Source of the DNA: Betaproteobacteria bacterium SG8_41
Lineage (GTDB): Bacteria > Pseudomonadota > Gammaproteobacteria > Burkholderiales > SG8-41
Assembly (NCBI GenBank): GCA_001303585.1
Contig: LJTT01000029.1
Span: 1 to 40,621 of the forward strand
Direction of reading: 5' to 3'
DNA length: 40,621 nt
Shown: positions 1 to 8,535 of the stretch, piece after piece
How the letters are laid out: the number at the start of each line of letters is the position of its first letter
Numbering within the stretch: the first letter of the stretch is position 1
The notes under the pieces: generated by a model
What the model saw: the letters and a program-made list of their open reading frames with translations, nothing else
Database searches by the model: none
Told to the model about the DNA's origin: nothing
Program-made: the position numbers and the translations under genes

Positions 1-141
1 AGGCTGGCGCCGAGATAGTGACGCCAACCGGAAACGCCGGTCAGTGAAGCAATCGAAGCGACCAATCGCGCTCAGCCGTTTCGACGATGAAGGGCGGAAA
101 CCACGGGAGCAATAATAAGAGCTACCGATATGGTAGCCCTG

Positions 142-155
142 TTGATCTGTATCAA
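142..155. promoter_or_regulatory. FNR/ANR-type operator
   Basis: The sequence TTGATCTGTATCAA is a perfect match to the FNR/ANR consensus TTGAT-N4-ATCAA. It ends 34 bases before the first ATG of the small exported protein at 190 and 61 bases before its likelier start at 217. A 6-bp hairpin (GCTACC, GATAT loop, GGTAGC, 121-137) lies directly upstream. The match is seen in the sequence; oxygen-responsive activation of the downstream gene is inferred. Confidence 0.6.
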
Positions 156-216
156 GCGGCGGCCTGGTTTCGTTGAGTAGGCTCAGGAAATGTCGTTGAC
201 GAGGATGGAGAAGTTA

Positions 217-426
217 ATGCGAAAATTCATCGAGGTTGCCGTGGCACTCATGGCGGCAGCCGTGCTATTAGCAGCTGCCGCCGATGTGGCCGCTCACGAG
301 GCACGCGGGTCCGGCGAGAAGGCGTTCTGGCTCCTGCAGGGCAATCAGCTCATGAAGGAGCGGGTAGGCAAGCGGGAGATCATGCGCGTTTCGGATACCA
401 TAACTGGCGAGGACTGCGAGCAATAG
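217..426 (+). CDS. small exported protein of unknown function
   Basis: This encodes 69 residues from ATG 217 (78 from ATG 190). The first residues form a signal peptide: MRKF, then a hydrophobic stretch of Val, Leu and Ala, then a plausible cleavage site after AAADVAA. The mature part is about 45 residues, charged, with one Cys near the C-terminus (GEDCEQ), so it is probably a small periplasmic protein. ATG 217 is preferred because the signal peptide then starts normally and GGAG lies just upstream; ATG 190 also has an AGGAA ribosome-binding site. The gene stands alone behind a perfect FNR-type box, which suggests induction under low oxygen. I do not recognise the family. Confidence 0.6.
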   Translation: MRKFIEVAVALMAAAVLLAAAADVAAHEARGSGEKAFWLLQGNQLMKERVGKREIMRVSDTITGEDCEQ

Positions 427-954
427 CGGAACCGCTTTCCGGGCACTGGTTCCAACCGGTAGCGGGCCACGTTCCGCGCCGGGCATATCAGGCAAAAGGG
501 GAGACGCGCACGCTACCGTGGGTCGGGTGAAGATTGCGCGTCCTGCCAACGCCCAGAACTTTAATCCCCGACCAATGCAAAGGCGAAGACGCTCGATTGC
601 TCTAGGCGGAGACGGAGCGCCGGGACGATCGAATTAACCGCGATTTTCCAGAGCGAGAAGGCGCGGAGCCGGACGGCTGTCTCATCCCTGGTTTTTGCCG
701 GTTTCCAGCACGGTAGTCGGCGGCGAAGCCGCGGCGAGCGGGCTTATTTCTTTATCCGAAGGATTCGGGCGGGACTGGCCGGTCCAGAGGGTGGCCCGTA
801 TAATCACGCGCAGATCCGTCAACGGGCGACCCGGTCGCGGTGCGGTTGGCATCGATGGACGGCAGGTTTGATCAATGACGAGCGTCGCGCCGCTTGTTCT
901 GGCGCTGTTTCGTGACCGATTGGCATCGTCGCGGATGGGACAAGGGACCAAAGC
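427..954. other. intergenic region, no gene seen
   Basis: About 530 bases separate the small exported protein from the APE-type operon, and no convincing coding sequence is visible on either strand. There is a short GC-rich hairpin near 719-735 (GCGGC, GAA, GCCGC) and a TATAAT hexamer near 797 that could be a -10 element for the operon, but without a good -35 partner. The operon promoter is most likely within the last 200 bases of this gap. Confidence 0.4.
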
Positions 955-1221
955 TTGGTGTCGCAAAAAGAACTTGAAAACGAAGTGGCAGGCCTGATCG
1001 TTGAGGCCGTCAATCTCGACCAGCCAGCCGATGCGCTGGATCCCGAGGTGCGGCTGTTTGGCGAGGGCCTTGGACTCGACTCGATTGATCTGCTCGAGGT
1101 GGCGCTTGCCGTCTCTCGCAAATATGGATTCCAGCTGCGCTCGGATGATCCCAACAACGAGCGCATTTTCTCTTCCCTGCGCGCCCTGAGCGCGCACATC
1201 GCTCAGCATCGCACTCGGTAA
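955..1221 (+). CDS. acyl carrier protein of the APE-type operon
   Basis: This is an acyl carrier protein of 88 residues that carries the growing acyl chain on a phosphopantetheine arm. The attachment motif GLDSIDLLE is present, with Ser43 as the modified residue, and the helical pattern is that of a small ACP. The start is either TTG 955 or GTG 958; AAGGGA at about 942-947 serves either. It is the first gene of a run of overlapping or closely spaced genes that continues to 10568. Aryl-polyene clusters usually carry two ACPs in tandem (ApeE and ApeF); only one is present here. Confidence 0.9.
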   Translation: MVSQKELENEVAGLIVEAVNLDQPADALDPEVRLFGEGLGLDSIDLLEVALAVSRKYGFQLRSDDPNNERIFSSLRALSAHIAQHRTR

Positions 1222-1229
1222 CGTCATTC

Positions 1230-1856
1230 ATGACCCGGCCCACGGCCGTCCTCGCAATCGCCGCGTGCTGCTCGTATCCTCTGTTGAGTCATCTGGGAGC
1301 GGCGACCCGGGATCCGCTGTGGCCCGCGGGCGGAATCGGGCTGGTGGCATGGGCTCTCCTGTCGGTCCCATATCCAGGTTTTCGGGCCGTATTGCTGGGG
1401 CTGCTGGCTTTTGGCCTCGGCGTCGGGCTCTCCGTTGTGTTTCCGGGTTTGCTGTTATTCACGCCGCCGGTCGCGCTCAACATGGCGCTCTGCGCCATCT
1501 TTGCGATCACTCTGCGACCCGATCAGGAGGCAATGATAAGCCGGTTTGCGCGCATCGAACACGGCGGCGAGTTGCCGCCGGATCTGGTGCGTTATACGCG
1601 CGTGTTGACCGGCCTTTGGGCTGTGTTTTTTGCGATGATGGGAATGATTTCCGTGAGTCTCGCGTTATGGGGTTCCATGAACGCCTGGTCGCTATTCACC
1701 AATCTCCTGAACTATCTGCTCGTCGCGCTTTTCTTCGCGCTTGAATATCTCTACCGGCGCCTGCGTTACCGCCACTATCGTCACTTGAGTCCTGGCGAAC
1801 TGCTGCGGCGCCTGCACACCTACCGTATCTTTCCGCGGCACGCGGACGGGAGCTAG
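1230..1856 (+). CDS. COG4648-type integral membrane protein
   Basis: This is a 208-residue polytopic membrane protein. Hydrophobic segments are visible at about residues 5-20, 30-50, 52-95 (two), 130-150 and 155-172, with basic loops and a strongly basic C-terminal tail (YRRLRYRHYRHL). It corresponds to the COG4648 predicted membrane protein that sits between the ACP and AMP-ligase genes of aryl-polyene clusters. Its biochemical role is not established. It starts eight bases after the ACP stop and ends three bases before the ligase, so it belongs to the operon. Confidence 0.75.
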   Translation: MTRPTAVLAIAACCSYPLLSHLGAATRDPLWPAGGIGLVAWALLSVPYPGFRAVLLGLLAFGLGVGLSVVFPGLLLFTPPVALNMALCAIFAITLRPDQEAMISRFARIEHGGELPPDLVRYTRVLTGLWAVFFAMMGMISVSLALWGSMNAWSLFTNLLNYLLVALFFALEYLYRRLRYRHYRHLSPGELLRRLHTYRIFPRHADGS

Positions 1857-1859
1857 AGA

Positions 1860-3206
1860 TTGAGGGCGGAGCTTCCACTCATCAGCGGGTTCGAGCCGAA
1901 CGCGACCGTTGGCTGGGCGGGCGGAGAACCGATAAGCGCGGCGCGTTTTTGTGCTGCCGCCATTGAGGTCGCGGCAAGCTTGCCGCGACGGCGCCACGCG
2001 TTCAATCTGTGCGAGGACCGCCTGAACTTCATGCTGGGCTTCGCGGCTGCGGTGATCGCGCGGCAGGTGAGCCTGTTGCCTTACTCGAGGGCGCCGGGGG
2101 CGATACGGGATCTCTGTGGCGCACACGCCGACAGCTATTGCATCTCGGACGGGGGTGACCTGCCCGCGGGCGTCCCGGCGATCATGGTGCCGCCATGGCG
2201 CGCGCTGGACGGTGCCTCCGAGGCGCCGCTTATTCCGGCCGATGTCGAAGCATTGGTTGCGTTTACGTCCGGAAGCACGGGACGGCCTCAGGCGCACTCC
2301 AAGACGTGGGGCTCGCTGGTTTCAGATGGCAGATCCCTGTTCTGCGATCTGGGCATCGACAGGAGCGGGGCACGCGCGATACTCGGCACCGTGCCAGCGC
2401 AGCACGTGTACGGCCTGGAGACGACCGTCATGATGCCGTTGCAGAACGGTGCCGCGGTGCATTCGGGCATTCCCTTGCTGCCGGCTGACGTGACCGCGGC
2501 CCTCGCCGGAATGCCTGGCAGGTGCTGGCTTGCCACGACGCCGCTGCACCTCAGAGCCTGCGTTGCAGAGCGCGTGCCATTGCCGCACCTTGCGGGAATT
2601 GTTTGCGCAACCATGCCGCTTTCCTCGGAACTTGCGCGGGACGCCGAGCGAGTGTGGGGGGTGCCCGTCCACGAGATCTACGGCTGCACGGAAGCTGGGG
2701 CCGTCGCTGTGCGCCGTCCGGCGTCTAGCGCGTGCTGGCGCGTTCGGCCCGGCATGCGGTTGCATCGCAGAGGCTCCGGTACGTGGGTCGAAGGAGGGCA
2801 TCTCCCGAATCCAATCAGGCTGCCGGATCGTCTCAAGCTCGCCAATGAAATGGAATTTACCCTCCTGGGGCGGCCCAGTGACATGGTGAAGATTGCCGGA
2901 AAGCGCGTCTCGCTCGAAGCGCTCAATCACGAATTACAGCGCCTACCGGGGGTGCGCGACGGGGTATTCTTCATTCCCGACAGCTGTCCACCGGGGCAGC
3001 CGCGGCTTGCCGCGCTGATTGTTGCCCCAGAGCTGAAGGCCGCGGCAATCCTGCGCGCTTTACGGGAGCGTATCGATGCCGTGTTCCTCCCGCGGCCCCT
3101 GCTTATCGTCGACGCGATCCCGCGAGGGGCGACGGGGAAGATCCCGCGGGAGGGGTTGCTCGCGATCGCTGAGGCGGCGCAGGCGCGCGGGCAGCGGAGT
3201 GCGTGA
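1860..3206 (+). CDS. AMP-dependent acyl/aryl-ACP ligase (ApeH-like)
   Basis: This is an adenylate-forming enzyme of 448 residues, expected to activate a carboxylic acid with ATP and load it on the ACP. The adenylation signature is VAFTSGSTGRPQAHSKTWG (near residue 135), the EIYGCTEAG core follows (near 270), then the GRPSDMVKIAGKRV hinge, and a C-terminal lysine loop PRGATGKIPREGL. In aryl-polyene pathways the substrate is an aryl acid such as 4-hydroxybenzoate or a cinnamate, but the sequence alone does not fix it here. The start is TTG 1860, four bases after the previous stop. Its TGA overlaps the next ATG (TGATG). Confidence 0.88.
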   Translation: MRAELPLISGFEPNATVGWAGGEPISAARFCAAAIEVAASLPRRRHAFNLCEDRLNFMLGFAAAVIARQVSLLPYSRAPGAIRDLCGAHADSYCISDGGDLPAGVPAIMVPPWRALDGASEAPLIPADVEALVAFTSGSTGRPQAHSKTWGSLVSDGRSLFCDLGIDRSGARAILGTVPAQHVYGLETTVMMPLQNGAAVHSGIPLLPADVTAALAGMPGRCWLATTPLHLRACVAERVPLPHLAGIVCATMPLSSELARDAERVWGVPVHEIYGCTEAGAVAVRRPASSACWRVRPGMRLHRRGSGTWVEGGHLPNPIRLPDRLKLANEMEFTLLGRPSDMVKIAGKRVSLEALNHELQRLPGVRDGVFFIPDSCPPGQPRLAALIVAPELKAAAILRALRERIDAVFLPRPLLIVDAIPRGATGKIPREGLLAIAEAAQARGQRSA

Positions 3207-3505
3207 TGCGCGTTCGTGACGAGATCGCCCACTCGCACCCGGCACTGCCGGGACATTTCCCCGGCAATCCAGTCGTCCCCGGAGTGCTCCTGCTCGGGCG
3301 GGTTGCGCGGGCGGCCGCCAATGCCTACGGTGGAGTTCCAGCGTCGCTTTCCGCAGCGAGGTTCCACGCGCCGCTTCGACCGGGAGAGGCTTACGACATC
3401 GAATTCGAGCCGGAGGGCGACTCGGCATTGAAGTTTCGCGTGCTTCGGGACGCGACATTGATTGCGGCGGGTACATTTCGCCTCAGCATGGCCACTGTAC
3501 GGTAA
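3206..3505 (+). CDS. short hotdog-fold 3-hydroxyacyl-ACP dehydratase (ApeI-like)
   Basis: This is a 99-residue single hotdog domain of FabA/FabZ type. The catalytic-helix region is recognisable in HPALPGHFPGNPVVPGVLLL (residues 11-30), followed by a beta sheet ending in AAGTFRLSMA. It should dehydrate 3-hydroxyacyl-ACP to the enoyl product during chain extension. ATG 3206 overlaps the ligase stop; GTG 3203 would add one codon. In aryl-polyene systems ApeI works together with the larger dehydratase ApeP, which is also present here (9317-9751). Confidence 0.82.
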   Translation: MRVRDEIAHSHPALPGHFPGNPVVPGVLLLGRVARAAANAYGGVPASLSAARFHAPLRPGEAYDIEFEPEGDSALKFRVLRDATLIAAGTFRLSMATVR

Positions 3506-3512
3506 GCGTGCG

Positions 3513-4412
3513 ATGAGCGAGGCTTGGCACGTTGCGGAAGAGCGCGGAAGCCCGGCTGCCATCGGCCTCCTCGCGTGGCTCACCGTCAAGCTGGGCCGGC
3601 GCGCCACCCGCTGGTTGCTGCACCCGATCTGCTGGTATTTTCTGGCAACATCGGCGCGCGCGCGCCGGGCGTCGAAGGCGTTTCTCGCGCGGGTGCTAGG
3701 GCGCCAACCCGGTACCCGGGACGTAATGCGCCATTTGCACACCTTTGCCACCACCATCCATGACCGAGTGTTGCTGATACGCGGGGACTGCAGCCCCTTT
3801 GAGATCGCGGCGCACGGCGTCGGAGAGCTGGAAACGATCCTCGAAGGCGGCCGCGGGTGTATTCTGCTCGGCTCCCACCTGGGCAGCTTTGAGGTGCTCC
3901 GGGCGCTCGCGCGGCTCAACGGCAAATACGCGATCAACCCGGTCATTCACGAGCCGGCTGCAGCCAAGACCAGCCGTGTTTTCGCGCGGCTTTCGCCCGA
4001 GTCGCAGGACCGGCTCATCCGGCCGGGACAGCTTGACACGATGCTCAAGGTCAAGGAGTGCCTCGAGCGCGGCGAACCGGTCGGCATTCTCGGCGACCGG
4101 CCGCTCGGCAGCGCCAAGGCCCTTGCGCGCGAATTTCTGGGCGCGCCAGCACTCTTTCCGATTGCCCCTTTCCTGCTGGCGGCGGCGCTGGGCGTGCCAG
4201 TGGTGATGTTCTTCGGGCTATATCTGGGCGCGGCGCGCTACGAGGTCCACTTCGAGAAACTCACTGATGGTGTCTTCGTGCCTCGCGAACATCGAATGGA
4301 AACAGCGGGCCGATGGCTGGATCGGTATGTCGAGCGGTTGGAGCATTATGTGCGGCGCGCTCCCTATAACTGGTTCAACTTCTATGACTTCTGGGCAGCG
4401 CACCGGATTTGA
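3513..4412 (+). CDS. LpxL/HtrB-family lysophospholipid acyltransferase
   Basis: This is a 299-residue acyltransferase of the lipid A late-acyltransferase (LPLAT) family. The HX4E catalytic motif is visible as SHLGSFE near residue 130, and a conserved ILGDRPLG block follows near residue 193. An N-terminal hydrophobic segment (about residues 25-50) anchors it to the inner membrane. In aryl-polyene clusters such enzymes are thought to attach the polyene or a fatty acyl chain to the lipid anchor. Start ATG 3513 is preferred because the in-frame ATG at 3462 lies inside the dehydratase gene. Its last 29 bases overlap the LolA-like gene. Confidence 0.85.
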   Translation: MSEAWHVAEERGSPAAIGLLAWLTVKLGRRATRWLLHPICWYFLATSARARRASKAFLARVLGRQPGTRDVMRHLHTFATTIHDRVLLIRGDCSPFEIAAHGVGELETILEGGRGCILLGSHLGSFEVLRALARLNGKYAINPVIHEPAAAKTSRVFARLSPESQDRLIRPGQLDTMLKVKECLERGEPVGILGDRPLGSAKALAREFLGAPALFPIAPFLLAAALGVPVVMFFGLYLGAARYEVHFEKLTDGVFVPREHRMETAGRWLDRYVERLEHYVRRAPYNWFNFYDFWAAHRI

Positions 4413-4977
4413 AGCGGTTCTGGCGGCCGCCTGTCTGGCGCTCGCTGCTGCCGCCCTCGCTGGCGGCATTGATGCGAAGGAACTCATGGCACTTCTCGCG
4501 GGCGTCGAGACCGCGACAGCGCGCTTTGTCGAGACACGACACAGCGCACTGCTCAGGGAACCGCTGGTGTCGAGTGGAACGCTTTCCTATCAGCGCCCCA
4601 ACCGGATCGTGAGGCACACCGAGATGCCTCAGGAGGAGCGGATTGTTCTGGATAAAGGGCGCCTGACGATCGAGAACCGGACGCTCGGTAGCGCGACGGC
4701 GGCCTCGCTCAGCAAGACGCCGGGCGTTTCAGCGCTCGTCGAGAGTATCCGGGCGACCCGGGCGGGCGATCTCGCGGCGCTCGAGCGCTATTACGAGGTT
4801 CGCGTCAGCGGCGCGCGCGCGAAGTGGCGGATCGATCTCGTTCCCCGCGCGCCAGGGCTTGCCCAATACGTGGATTCAGTTGCGGTCTCCGGCAACGGCG
4901 CTCGTATCGCGCGCATCGAGGTGCGGGAAGCGAGCGGTGACCGCACAGTGACGGAGATCGACGAAGAGCTTCGATGA
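4384..4977 (+). CDS. LolA-like outer-membrane lipid carrier
   Basis: This is a 197-residue exported protein: a hydrophobic Ala/Leu-rich signal segment (about residues 9-28) is followed by a LolA-type beta-barrel sequence. Typical features are the helix with TARFVETRHSALLREPLVSSG and the strand pattern ending in ARIARIEVREASGDRTVTEI. LolA-like proteins of aryl-polyene clusters are thought to ferry the lipid product across the periplasm after an MMPL pump delivers it. ATG 4384 overlaps the acyltransferase gene by 29 bases, and its stop overlaps the next start (ATGA), indicating translational coupling. Confidence 0.78.
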   Translation: MTSGQRTGFEAVLAAACLALAAAALAGGIDAKELMALLAGVETATARFVETRHSALLREPLVSSGTLSYQRPNRIVRHTEMPQEERIVLDKGRLTIENRTLGSATAASLSKTPGVSALVESIRATRAGDLAALERYYEVRVSGARAKWRIDLVPRAPGLAQYVDSVAVSGNGARIARIEVREASGDRTVTEIDEELR

Positions 4978-7292
4978 GCGCCGGTTCGCGCGTAATTGTA
5001 ATTGTATGGCTGGCGGCGTTGCTGGCCTGCGGGGCATGGCTTTACCGGCACGTCTCGATTACCGCCGACCTTTCTGTCTTCCTGCCGCCATCTGCGACAC
5101 CGGCCCAACGCGTCCTGCTCGGGCAGGTGCGAGAGGGTGCGGTATCCCGGCTCATGCTGATTGCCCTGGAGGGAGAATCCGGGCCATCTCTTGCGCGTTT
5201 GAGCCGTGAGTTGACGCGAGAACTGCGAGCGGGCGGCTTGTTCTCGTACGTCGACAATGGCGGGGCCGCGTTGGTGCGGCGGGAGCAGGAAGTCTTGATC
5301 GAGCACCGCTACCTGCTGAGTCCAGCTACGCGCGCAGGCCGCTTCTCGGCCGAGGGCCTCAAGGCAGCCTTGCGCGAGAACCTGATGTTACTTGCGTCTC
5401 CGGCGGGGGCGCTGGTTCGCCAGTTGCTGCCCGAAGACCCGACGGGCGCGGCCCGGGACTTGGCGCGCTTGCTTACACCGGAAGCTGCGCCGGACACCCG
5501 TTACGGCGTGTGGTTTTCCCCGGAAGGGAAACGCGCGCTGCTGATGGCGCAAACCAAGGCTCCGGCGTTCGACGCGAATGAACAGCAACGTGCGATGGAA
5601 GCGATACGGGAGGCGCTTGCCCGAGCAAAGCCCGGGCAAGCTCGAGTGCTGCTTTCCGGGCCGGGTGTTTTTACCGCGCAAACCCGTGAAACCGTGGAAA
5701 CGGAGGCATGGCGGCTGTCGCTACTCGCAGCGGTCCTTGTTTTCGCAATTCTCGCTGCCGCTCACCGTTCGGCGGGAGCCGTGGCTGCAAGCCTGTTGCC
5801 GGTGATGTCCGGCCTCATCGTCGGGATTACAGCCGTCTGCCTCGGTTTCGATCGGCTGCATGGCATCACACTCGGGTTCGGCGCGACCTTGATTGGCGAG
5901 GCCGTGGACTATCCGAGCTACCTCTTGACGCAGGCGGCCGGCGGCGAAACCCTCGCGGCCACGCTATCGCGCATTGGCCCGACGCTGAGGCTGGCTATTC
6001 TCACCAGCATTTTCGGGGCGCTCGCGATGGCGCTTTCGAGCTTTGAAGGGCTGGCCCAACTCGGGATTTTCACGATTTTCGGGGTGATGGCCGCCGGATT
6101 GACGACGCGGTGGGTGCTGCCGGCGCTACTGCCACCGCGTGCAGGCACGCTGAAGTTGCGTGTACCGTGGTTTCCGGGCTTCGCGCGTGGCGAAAAAGCC
6201 CGCACCTTGGGCCGGTGGTTTGCCGCGGCGTTGACGCTTGCCGCGCTCGCCGTACTCGTGTCGCGACACGACCGCCTTTGGGACGACGATCTTGCGAATC
6301 TGACGCCGGTCCCGGAGACGGCCAAAGCCCTCGATCACGCGTTGCGCGAAGAACTTCGCGCTCCCGGAGTCCGTTATCTCGTGATCGCGCGCGGGGCGAG
6401 CCGCGAGGGGGCACTGCAGTCCAGCGAGGCCGCGGCCGCATGGTTGCGCAAGGGCGTGGCCAGCGGATGGCTCGCAGGCTTCGACGCGCCCTCGTCGTAT
6501 CTTCCCAGCCAGCGAACCCAGGAATTGCGTCGCATGGCGTTGCCCGACTCCACGACGCTCGCGAAAAACCTGGAAGAGGCCGTTGCCGATTCTCCGTTCC
6601 GCAAGGGAAGCTTCGAGCCTTTCCTTGCGGCAGTCGAGCGCACGCGCGCCGGGCGCTTGCTGGATTTGAAAGATTTTTCGGGAACCGCGCTGGAGCTGAA
6701 AATCGGCGCTTTGCTCTTTCATAGCGAGGATGGCTGGACTGCGCTGGCGACGCTAAATGGTGTGAAGTCGCCAGAAGCGCTCGCCCGAGAGGCCCGACGG
6801 GCAGGCCACGAGTTTCTCGATCTCAAGGCCGAGTCCAACGGGCTGGTCAGCGGCTACCGGAACGAATCGCTGCGTCTTGTCGCGCTGGGACTTGCGTGCA
6901 TTGCAGGCCTGCTGGTGGCCGGTTTGCGCAGCGTGACGCGCGCCGGCCGCGTGCTCGTGCCGGTTCTCGCGGCAGTGCTGATCGATGCGGCTTTGCTGCT
7001 TGTGCTGGGAAAGAAGCTCTCACTCTTCAACCTGGTATCGCTTCTTCTCGTCGTCGGCATCGGGCTGAACTATGCGCTTTTCTTCGAGCGGCCGCAGCGC
7101 GATGCCAGCGAGCGCGCGCGCACCGCGCTCTCGCTCACGGTGTGCGGAGCGACGACATTGTCGGCTTTCGGCTGCCTTGCGCTCTCAAAGACGCCGGTTC
7201 TGCACGCAATCGGCGTCACGGTCGTGTTGGGCTCTGTCCTGTCCCTTTTTCTGGCGGCTGCTCTTGCCGGCAGACCGGCCGTCCGCGCCTGA
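4974..7292 (+). CDS. MMPL/RND-family lipid exporter
   Basis: This is a 772-residue inner-membrane transporter of the MMPL branch of the RND superfamily. It has the duplicated plan: one transmembrane helix, a large periplasmic domain (residues about 25-240), five helices (about 240-400), then a second helix, periplasmic domain (about 430-620) and five final helices. The motif GFGATLIGEAVDYPSYLL marks the first membrane block. It probably moves the finished polyene lipid to the periplasmic side, handing it to the LolA-like protein encoded just upstream. Its start overlaps that gene by four bases. Confidence 0.88.
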   Translation: MSAGSRVIVIVWLAALLACGAWLYRHVSITADLSVFLPPSATPAQRVLLGQVREGAVSRLMLIALEGESGPSLARLSRELTRELRAGGLFSYVDNGGAALVRREQEVLIEHRYLLSPATRAGRFSAEGLKAALRENLMLLASPAGALVRQLLPEDPTGAARDLARLLTPEAAPDTRYGVWFSPEGKRALLMAQTKAPAFDANEQQRAMEAIREALARAKPGQARVLLSGPGVFTAQTRETVETEAWRLSLLAAVLVFAILAAAHRSAGAVAASLLPVMSGLIVGITAVCLGFDRLHGITLGFGATLIGEAVDYPSYLLTQAAGGETLAATLSRIGPTLRLAILTSIFGALAMALSSFEGLAQLGIFTIFGVMAAGLTTRWVLPALLPPRAGTLKLRVPWFPGFARGEKARTLGRWFAAALTLAALAVLVSRHDRLWDDDLANLTPVPETAKALDHALREELRAPGVRYLVIARGASREGALQSSEAAAAWLRKGVASGWLAGFDAPSSYLPSQRTQELRRMALPDSTTLAKNLEEAVADSPFRKGSFEPFLAAVERTRAGRLLDLKDFSGTALELKIGALLFHSEDGWTALATLNGVKSPEALAREARRAGHEFLDLKAESNGLVSGYRNESLRLVALGLACIAGLLVAGLRSVTRAGRVLVPVLAAVLIDAALLLVLGKKLSLFNLVSLLLVVGIGLNYALFFERPQRDASERARTALSLTVCGATTLSAFGCLALSKTPVLHAIGVTVVLGSVLSLFLAAALAGRPAVRA

Positions 7293-7344
7293 GGGTTTCT
7301 GCACGCCGGTATGTATACTTGATTGGTATTCTGCAGAGCCACAC

Positions 7345-8535
7345 ATGAAGCCGCTGGTCATTACCTGTTTCGCCACTGCGAATCCCCTCGGACTCGGATG
7401 CGAGGCGACGTCGCTTGCGCTGCATGGGCGCCACGGCGGCCTGCGGCACAATGATCTGGAGTCTGCCGCGGAACTCGACACATGGATTGGGCGAGTGGAA
7501 GGCGTCGAGAGTGAGCCGGTCACGGCGCGCCTGTCAGAATTCGATTGCCGAAACAACCGCCTGGCCCAGCTTGGCCTGCGTCAGGATGAATTCGAGCAGG
7601 CCGTGGCGCGAGCGCGCCGCCAATATGGGGCGCATCGGATCGCGGTTTTGATCGGCACCAGCACATCGGGCATCCGGGAATGCGAGCGGGCCTATTGTGA
7701 GCGTGATGCACGGAGCGGTGCTCTGCCACACTGGTTTGACGAGCGCCGGACGCTCAACCTTTACTCCGTCGCGGATTTTGTCCAGCGCTATCTCGAATTG
7801 CACGGAGTCGCGGTTGCCATCTCGACCGCGTGCTCATCCAGCGCAAAGGTTTTCGCGAGCGCAGAGCGGCTGATCGAGGCAGGATTCGTGGATGCCGCGG
7901 TCGTTGGGGGAGTGGACAGCCTGTGTTTGACAACGCTGTACGGGTTCGCCTCGCTGGAGCTGCTTTCGCGTGAGCCGTGCCGCCCGTGCGACGCGCATCG
8001 CGACGGCATTTCAATCGGAGAAGCGGCAGGTTTTGCCTTGATCGAGCGCGCGGAAGGCGCGGAAGACGGCGTGACGCTGGCCGGCTACGGGGAAAGTTCG
8101 GATGCCTATCACATGTCGTCGCCGCACCCGGATGGCGAGGGCGCGTATCGGGCGATGCAGGACGCGCTTGACCGGGCGGGAATCGTGGCGGCCGATGTGG
8201 GTTACGTCAATATGCATGGCACGGGCACACCGGCCAATGACCGCATCGAAGATGAAGCGCTCCATCGCATCTTCGGCCGCTCGGTGCCGTGCAGCTCGAC
8301 CAAGGGCTGGACCGGCCACACGCTGGGCGCTGCGGGAATTCTCGAAGCGATCATTGCCGGGCAATGCCTGAAGCAGGGTTATGTGCCGGGCAGCCTCAAC
8401 ATTCGCGAAGTCGATCCGGCATTCAAGAGCCGTATCGCATTGGAGCCGGAGGCGCGCGATTTGCGTTATGTGCTGTCGAATTCCTTTGGCTTCGGCGGGA
8501 ACAACTGCTGCCTGCTGTTCGGCAAGGTTGCATGA
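7345..8535 (+). CDS. beta-ketoacyl-ACP synthase (FabF/ApeO-like)
   Basis: This is a 396-residue condensing enzyme extending the acyl chain on ACP. All three catalytic residues are visible: Cys in STACSSSAKVF, His in NMHGTGTPAND and His in KGWTGHTLGAAG. The C-terminal LSNSFGFGGNN loop is also intact, so it should be active. ATG 7345 is chosen because upstream in-frame codons fall in the exporter gene; 52 bases separate it from that gene. Its stop overlaps the next start (ATGA). The APE nomenclature is by position and family; the exact chain it extends is inferred. Confidence 0.9.
   Translation: MKPLVITCFATANPLGLGCEATSLALHGRHGGLRHNDLESAAELDTWIGRVEGVESEPVTARLSEFDCRNNRLAQLGLRQDEFEQAVARARRQYGAHRIAVLIGTSTSGIRECERAYCERDARSGALPHWFDERRTLNLYSVADFVQRYLELHGVAVAISTACSSSAKVFASAERLIEAGFVDAAVVGGVDSLCLTTLYGFASLELLSREPCRPCDAHRDGISIGEAAGFALIERAEGAEDGVTLAGYGESSDAYHMSSPHPDGEGAYRAMQDALDRAGIVAADVGYVNMHGTGTPANDRIEDEALHRIFGRSVPCSSTKGWTGHTLGAAGILEAIIAGQCLKQGYVPGSLNIREVDPAFKSRIALEPEARDLRYVLSNSFGFGGNNCCLLFGKVA

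Noticed and set aside
1..120. 3' end of a preceding gene at the window edge
   Set aside because: No open frame with recognisable protein sequence enters from the left edge on either strand.
796..801. TATAAT as promoter of the APE-type operon
   Set aside because: There is no acceptable -35 element at 16-18 bases, so it was not listed as a feature.
869..885. Second FNR-type half-site (TTTGATCAATGA) before the ACP gene
   Set aside because: Only one half-site matches; the other half of the dyad is absent.
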